56,061 nt of DNA, taken from Prevotella ihumii. GTDB taxonomy: Bacteria; Bacteroidota; Bacteroidia; Bacteroidales; Bacteroidaceae. Position numbers and translations under genes: made by a program. Positions 52,420-56,061 of the stretch are shown here, piece by piece (position 1 is the stretch's first letter; each line of letters opens with the position of its first letter). Where the stretch lies: contig NZ_LT706987.1 in assembly GCF_900155655.1 (NCBI RefSeq), forward strand, positions 1,786,546 through 1,842,606, in the 5' to 3' direction. A model generated the notes under the pieces. It had not been told where the DNA came from. It ran no database searches and saw only the letters and a list, made by a program, of their open reading frames with translations.

Positions 52420-53615
52420 AACTCAGTGTTATTATTGTAAGCTACAACGTGAAATACTACCTTGAGCAATGTCTGCTCAGCGTAGAACGTGCCATTGAGG
52501 GAATAGATGCCGAAATTATCGTGGTAGACAACGCCTCGAAAGATGGGTCGGTAGACTATATCCAAGCTCGTTTTCCACACATCACCTGCATTTCGTCGCT
52601 CCACAATCTTGGTTTTGCATGTGCCAACAACCTCGCCATACGCCAGTGTAAGGGCGAATATGTACTGCTGCTCAATCCCGATACATTCGTAGCCGAAGAC
52701 ACAATACGCCAGTCGGTTAGCTTTATGGACACACATCCCAAGGCTGGCGGATTGGGCGTAGAAATGCTCAATACCGATGGCAGTCGTGCTATGGAGAGCC
52801 GACGCGGATTTCCATCGCCTTTGGTAGCCTTCTACAAGATGATAGGTCTGTGCAAGCACTTCCCCACTCACCCCCGCTTCGGACATTATTATATGAGCAA
52901 TATGCCGTGGGACGAGGCTGGACACATCGAGGTGATAAGCGGTGCTTACTGTATGTTGCGCCACGAAGCCTTGGACAAGGTAGGACTGTTGGACGAAGAC
53001 TTCTTTATGTACGGCGAAGACATCGACTTGAGCTATCGTGTGCTAAAGGGAGGTTACGAAAACTGGTATCTGCCTGCTAAAATACTGCATTACAAGGGCG
53101 AAAGTACCAAGAAGTCGAGCTACAGATACGTGCACGTGTTTTATGATGCTATGCTCATCTTCTTTCGCAAGCACTATGGCGGAACAAGTTTTCTGCTCAG
53201 TGTGCCCATCAAGGCTGCCATCTATCTGCACGCCACTGTTTCGCTTGTACGAATGTTGACCAACAAGGCAACAAAGATGATCGGACTGCTCCACCCCAAA
53301 CGCAACAATTGCCCCAACTACATATTTATTGGCAACAGCGAGGCAATGAACGAGTGCGAACAAATAGCCAAAAAGCGTGGCATAACGGCACAAATAGTGG
53401 TGGGAAACAGCAAAACAATGCCGCAAGGACATTACGAATGGCAAGAAACGATAAACCAAAATAAACAAAACTACATCGTCTACGACCTCGGCGCATACAC
53501 CTTTAGCCAAGTGCTCAACCTCTTTGCACAGCAGCCCAACCACAACGTGCTAATAGGTACGTACAACCCTCAAACTCACTGCATTATAACCGCACACGAC
53601 ATTCTAACAAAATGA
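52416..53615 (+). CDS. Family 2 glycosyltransferase with extra C-terminal domain
   Basis: 399 residues. The GT-A domain is complete: LSVIIVSYNVKYYLEQCL at the start, VVDNASKDGS (35-44), LLLNPDTF in the metal-binding region and EDIDLSYRVLKGG (about 206-218) as the C-terminal motif of GT2 enzymes that transfer rhamnosyl or other sugars to lipid-linked or polymeric acceptors. Residues about 290-399 form a separate Rossmann-like part (YIFIGNSEAMNECEQIAKKR) of unknown role. The gene overlaps its neighbours by four bases on both sides and is co-translated with the GNAT protein. Confidence 0.88.
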   Translation: MKLSVIIVSYNVKYYLEQCLLSVERAIEGIDAEIIVVDNASKDGSVDYIQARFPHITCISSLHNLGFACANNLAIRQCKGEYVLLLNPDTFVAEDTIRQSVSFMDTHPKAGGLGVEMLNTDGSRAMESRRGFPSPLVAFYKMIGLCKHFPTHPRFGHYYMSNMPWDEAGHIEVISGAYCMLRHEALDKVGLLDEDFFMYGEDIDLSYRVLKGGYENWYLPAKILHYKGESTKKSSYRYVHVFYDAMLIFFRKHYGGTSFLLSVPIKAAIYLHATVSLVRMLTNKATKMIGLLHPKRNNCPNYIFIGNSEAMNECEQIAKKRGITAQIVVGNSKTMPQGHYEWQETINQNKQNYIVYDLGAYTFSQVLNLFAQQPNHNVLIGTYNPQTHCIITAHDILTK

Positions 53616-54124
53616 ACACCCCTCGCCATATCAGCCTAAGAGCAATGGAGCCCGAAGACCTTGAAACGCTCTACAACATAGAGAACGACGAAGCAAACTG
53701 GGCAATGAGCGCAACCAATGTGCCTTATAGTCGCTATACCTTGCGCCAATACATAGCCAATGCCTCCAACGACATTTATGCCGATGGACAGGTGAGACTA
53801 ATGATAGAAAATGAGGACAAACAAGTGGTGGGCATAATAGACCTTGTAAACTTCGACCCCACGCACCAACGCGCCGAGTTGGGCATCATTATCGCCACAC
53901 CCTTTCGCCAACAAGGTTATGGCAAAGCAGCATTACAACACCTCATACAAACCGCAAAAGCGAAAATACACCTGAACCAAATATATGCCTATGTGGCAGC
54001 CGACAACCAAAGCTCAATAAACTGTTTAAAATCAGTAGGATTTCAACAAACCACAGCTTTGAGACAATGGTTCTACTATAAAAATAAATACGTAGATGCT
54101 TACGTAATGCAACTTTTTTTATAA
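53612..54124 (+). CDS. GNAT-family N-acetyltransferase
   Basis: 170 residues. The acetyl-CoA-binding loop is present as FRQQGYGKAALQHLI (about 100-115), with the following beta strand YAYVAADNQSSINCLKSVGF typical of RimJ/RimL-like acetyltransferases. Substrates in this group are N-terminal residues or small amines; nothing in the sequence tells which. It is the last gene of the operon that starts at 50815 and is followed by the tRNA-Asp promoter. Confidence 0.88.
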   Translation: MNTPRHISLRAMEPEDLETLYNIENDEANWAMSATNVPYSRYTLRQYIANASNDIYADGQVRLMIENEDKQVVGIIDLVNFDPTHQRAELGIIIATPFRQQGYGKAALQHLIQTAKAKIHLNQIYAYVAADNQSSINCLKSVGFQQTTALRQWFYYKNKYVDAYVMQLFL

Positions 54125-54140
54125 AAAATGCCAAACATAT

Positions 54141-54171
54141 TTGGTCAAAACAAATAAAATACCTATCTTTG
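54141..54171 (+). promoter_or_regulatory. Promoter of the tRNA-Asp pair
   Basis: TTG (54141-54143), 20-base spacer, TATCTTTG (54164-54171). TTGGTCAAAACAAATA at the -33 end is shared with the tRNA-Arg promoter. Confidence 0.8.
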
Positions 54172-54211
54172 CACTCGCTAAACAGAAATGATAGTAACGA
54201 ACACTATTTTT

Positions 54212-54285
54212 GGTGCGTTAGTTCAGTTGGTTAGAATGCCTGCCTGTCACGCAGGAGGTCACGAGTTCGAGTCTCGTACGCACCG
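54212..54285 (+). tRNA. tRNA-Asp (anticodon GTC), copy 1
   Basis: 74 nt; acceptor GGTGCGT/ACGCACC, anticodon stem CCTGC/GCAGG with loop CTGTCAC, T-arm with GAGTTCGAGTCTC. Confidence 0.97.
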
Positions 54286-54309
54286 CACTATCACTTCTCG
54301 CAGCACCTT

Positions 54310-54383
54310 GGTGCGTTAGTTCAGTTGGTTAGAATGCCTGCCTGTCACGCAGGAGGTCACGAGTTCGAGTCTCGTACGCACCG
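54310..54383 (+). tRNA. tRNA-Asp (anticodon GTC), copy 2
   Basis: The same 74-base sequence as copy 1, 24 bp downstream, sharing its promoter and a terminator. Confidence 0.97.
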
Positions 54384-54388
54384 CTGAA

Positions 54389-54420
54389 AATACCTTGACA
54401 TTGCGTCAAGGTATTTTTTT
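54389..54420 (+). terminator. Terminator after the tRNA-Asp pair
   Basis: 11-bp stem AATACCTTGAC/GTCAAGGTATT, 5-nt loop, then TTTTT. Confidence 0.9.
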
Positions 54421-54466
54421 ATCCCTTAGCTGGCCCATAAGTTTAGGGATAGGGTCTTGTAATTTC

Positions 54467-54554
54467 GTCCGACCCGTCCGACCTGTCCGACCTGTCCGAC
54501 CCGTCCGACTCGTCCGACTTGTCCGACCCGTCCGACCCGTCAGACTCGTCCGAC
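54467..54554. repeat. 9-bp GTCSGAC array M
   Basis: Ten units, nine of them GTCCGAC and one GTCAGAC on the plus strand, between the tRNA terminator and the end of the ASCH gene (convergent). Confidence 0.96.
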
Positions 54555-54624
54555 CAACAGCGGCTCAGTAAGAATAGATCCTCAACCGCCTGTCTTATCT
54601 TTCTTGTCTATATTTACGCTACAA

Positions 54625-55407
54625 CTACTCGTCAATCACACCATTCTTCAGACCGAACCCTATATCAAAGTATTCTATCTCGTCCGCATCCCAATTGTAC
54701 ATCATCATCTTTGTGGTGCCGTCAGGCTCTATCCAACTTTGATAGCCCATATCTTCCACTTCGAAGGTCATCTTGCGTGTTGGGGTTTCGATGCGAACAC
54801 GTGATATAGGTTTGAAGGCATACTCGCCCTCTTTTAGCTCTTCTTCGGGTTTCTGTACAAGGTTGCACACCTCCGCTGTAGCGCATAGGTTTATCTGTCC
54901 TACTTCAAGCACAATCTCCAAATTTTCTTCTGTCAAAGGTACGATGAGCGTTTCGCCCTCCAATCGTGGCGCACGGCGTTGATACTTGTGTGCAGGTGGT
55001 AGGTGGTTTTCGTCTATTTCGGGCGTGTCAAAGAGGTTGAGCTTGCCTTTCACACCTCGTATAGGTTCGTCAAAGATGTACGCATCCTTGATGTGCCACT
55101 GGTGTTCTACAGGTTCTGCCCACAACGATGGGGCGTCGTAGCTGTCGCCATCTACAGTTACATATCCTATGATGGCAGAGTAGTCCATATCCTTGTATTC
55201 GGGCAGATTGCCAAACATCTGTTCGTTATCAATAATATTGAATTGTTGAAAAAGCAATTGGTCGGGAAACTTCTTTGTTACCTTCGCTTGCGAGGCGTGT
55301 ATCAATATGCGACCCTTATGGTTGGGTGCCCACGTGCGATTTTCTATGTCTTTCAGTCCGCTCACTAATAGTGTTGCCCAAGGTTGTCTTACTGATAATG
55401 TCTTCAT
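54625..55407 (-). CDS. ASCH-domain protein
   Basis: 260 residues. The start LSVRQPWATLLVSGLKDIEN followed by RTW is the typical beginning of ASCH domains, PUA-like beta barrels that bind RNA or modified bases; a related fold in YqfB is an amidohydrolase for N4-acetylcytidine. The middle (about 60-130) and the C-terminal part (about 150-260, with RVRIETPTRKMTFEVEDMGY) are not ones I can place. An AAGGAGG site eight bases before the ATG fixes the start. Copy 2 of the 140-bp element lies in its upstream region. Confidence 0.78.
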   Translation of the reverse strand: MKTLSVRQPWATLLVSGLKDIENRTWAPNHKGRILIHASQAKVTKKFPDQLLFQQFNIIDNEQMFGNLPEYKDMDYSAIIGYVTVDGDSYDAPSLWAEPVEHQWHIKDAYIFDEPIRGVKGKLNLFDTPEIDENHLPPAHKYQRRAPRLEGETLIVPLTEENLEIVLEVGQINLCATAEVCNLVQKPEEELKEGEYAFKPISRVRIETPTRKMTFEVEDMGYQSWIEPDGTTKMMMYNWDADEIEYFDIGFGLKNGVIDE

Positions 55408-55415
55408 AATTTGGT

Positions 55416-55422
55416 CCTCCTT
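55416..55422 (-). promoter_or_regulatory. Canonical Shine-Dalgarno of the ASCH gene
   Basis: AAGGAGG on the minus strand, eight bases upstream of ATG. Confidence 0.75.
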
Positions 55423-55440
55423 ATTAAAAGTTATTGTTTA

Positions 55441-55580
55441 ACCTTAATTCCGCAACACTATTATAAATTAAACTTTTCAAGTACCTGATCAACAAAAAGC
55501 TCTTGCTTTGGCAAGCGGCAGAGCCGAGCGGCTCAGGACTTTGCCCTGTCAGTATTTTCACTTGTCTTAGTGTTGCAAAA
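55441..55580. repeat. 140-bp dispersed element, copy 2
   Basis: 131 of 140 bases match copy 1 (46471-46610), in the same orientation, 33 bp above the ASCH start codon. A minus-strand TATCTTTG lies just beyond it (55608-55615), so the element would be transcribed in the leader. Confidence 0.92.
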
Positions 55581-55582
55581 AA

Positions 55583-56061
55583 CAAGAGAATCCGACGATA
55601 GATATGGCAAAGATACAAATTAAATCTGAGAGCCTCACTCCTTTTGGAGAATTATTTTCGGTTCATGGAGCTATTTGACTCCACATTATCCCCAATCGGT
55701 CGTTAGCCTGCAAAGACGAAGAAAAGCATAACAGCTAAACGCTTTAAAAAGCCTTTGCGGGCTAATGACCTCTAAGTTTGCAGAAGAATGCGACGCAGTC
55801 GCATAAACATTAAATAATCAAGGTAAAACTATGATTGCTAAAGACAGTTTCGTACCTTTGTTGTAAAAAGGTAGAATCGGTCTGTCGAAGAGGTAAACCA
55901 GCTAACGACCCAGCTAAAAGCTATAAATCGTTTCGGACCTCATCGACATAGTTGCAAAGACCAGATAGAAAGTTATCGACACGAAGCCTATTTAGAGTTC
56001 CAGTCCATACAACTATCGACCAATTCTACTTAATAAAATTGTACAAATATATGAAGAATTT
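55583..56061. other. Gene-free end of the window
   Basis: About 480 bp without a gene. It holds a minus-strand -7 box (55608-55615), a copy of the CCCAATCGGTCGTTAG motif (55691-55706), and an imperfect inverted repeat GTTAGCCTGCAAAG (55702-55715) with CTTTGCGGGCTAAT (55753-55766). A plus-strand TACCTTTG (55853-55860) may serve a gene beyond the window. Confidence 0.65.
55689..55706 (+). repeat. AATCGGTCGTYAGAC-family motif at the window end
   Basis: TCCCCAATCGGTCGTTAG, with the last three bases differing from the usual AGAC end. It overlaps the left arm of an imperfect hairpin. Confidence 0.75.

Noticed and set aside
54310..54383. Second tRNA-Asp as an integration scar
   Set aside because: It is a complete identical tRNA with shared promoter and terminator, no integrase nearby.

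Overview
The window looks like a chromosome segment from a Prevotella-group Bacteroidota (species not assigned). The evidence is promoters of the TTG-N19/20-TAnnTTTG type, mostly weak Shine-Dalgarno sequences, a complete Na+-NQR operon, TamB, DUF5686 and DUF4105 proteins, a large SecA with a C-terminal zinc motif, and secreted proteins ending in a YIVNGKK-type tail.

Layout. Bases 1-13.4 kb form an accessory defence-like island. It holds a 5'-incomplete Eco57I-like DNA methyltransferase, a 2047-residue YprA/DruE-like helicase with a DUF1998-type cysteine cluster, and a UvrD-family helicase fused to a RelE-like domain. These are followed on the opposite strand by a DEDDh exonuclease and a decapitated WYL regulator. 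The island ends in a 52-codon tyrosine-integrase remnant next to tRNA-Arg. Bases 13.7-15.5 kb carry tRNA-Ser, tRNA-Glu and a DNPH1-like nucleotide hydrolase. Bases 15.9-21.8 kb are nqrABCDEF (minus strand), divergent from tamB (21.9-26.3 kb). Bases 26.6-33.9 kb (minus) are an inositol-lipid-like cluster: nucleotidyltransferase, ATP-grasp, CDP-alcohol phosphatidyltransferase, HAD phosphatase, myo-inositol-phosphate synthase, then a DUF5686 protein. SecA, a small exported protein and a DUF4105 (Lnb-like) protein follow, then a SWIM/SNF2 helicase (39.7-43.2 kb). From 43.4 to 50.6 kb there are exported proteins, an ICMT-like methyltransferase and a GHL10-type glycosidase. From 50.8 to 54.1 kb runs a plus-strand operon: outer-membrane protein, recR, membrane protein, GT2 glycosyltransferase and GNAT. 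Two identical tRNA-Asp genes and an ASCH-domain protein complete the window.

Two features cut across this layout. (1) Fourteen arrays of a strict 9-bp unit, GTC(C/G)GAC plus two variable bases, lie almost exclusively between genes. Several are capped by a second motif (AATCGGTCGTYAGAC) or by a shared AT-rich flank, and several form long palindromes. They occur in convergent, co-directional and divergent gaps, including just upstream of the secA start codon. (2) A 140-bp element occurs twice (46.5 kb and 55.4 kb) with 131/140 identical bases, each time upstream of a minus-strand gene. I found no published description of these repeats that I can vouch for, and they are the strongest candidates for something undescribed. 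The defence island is the strongest candidate for a functional system. All functional statements are homology-based reading by eye. No database search was run.
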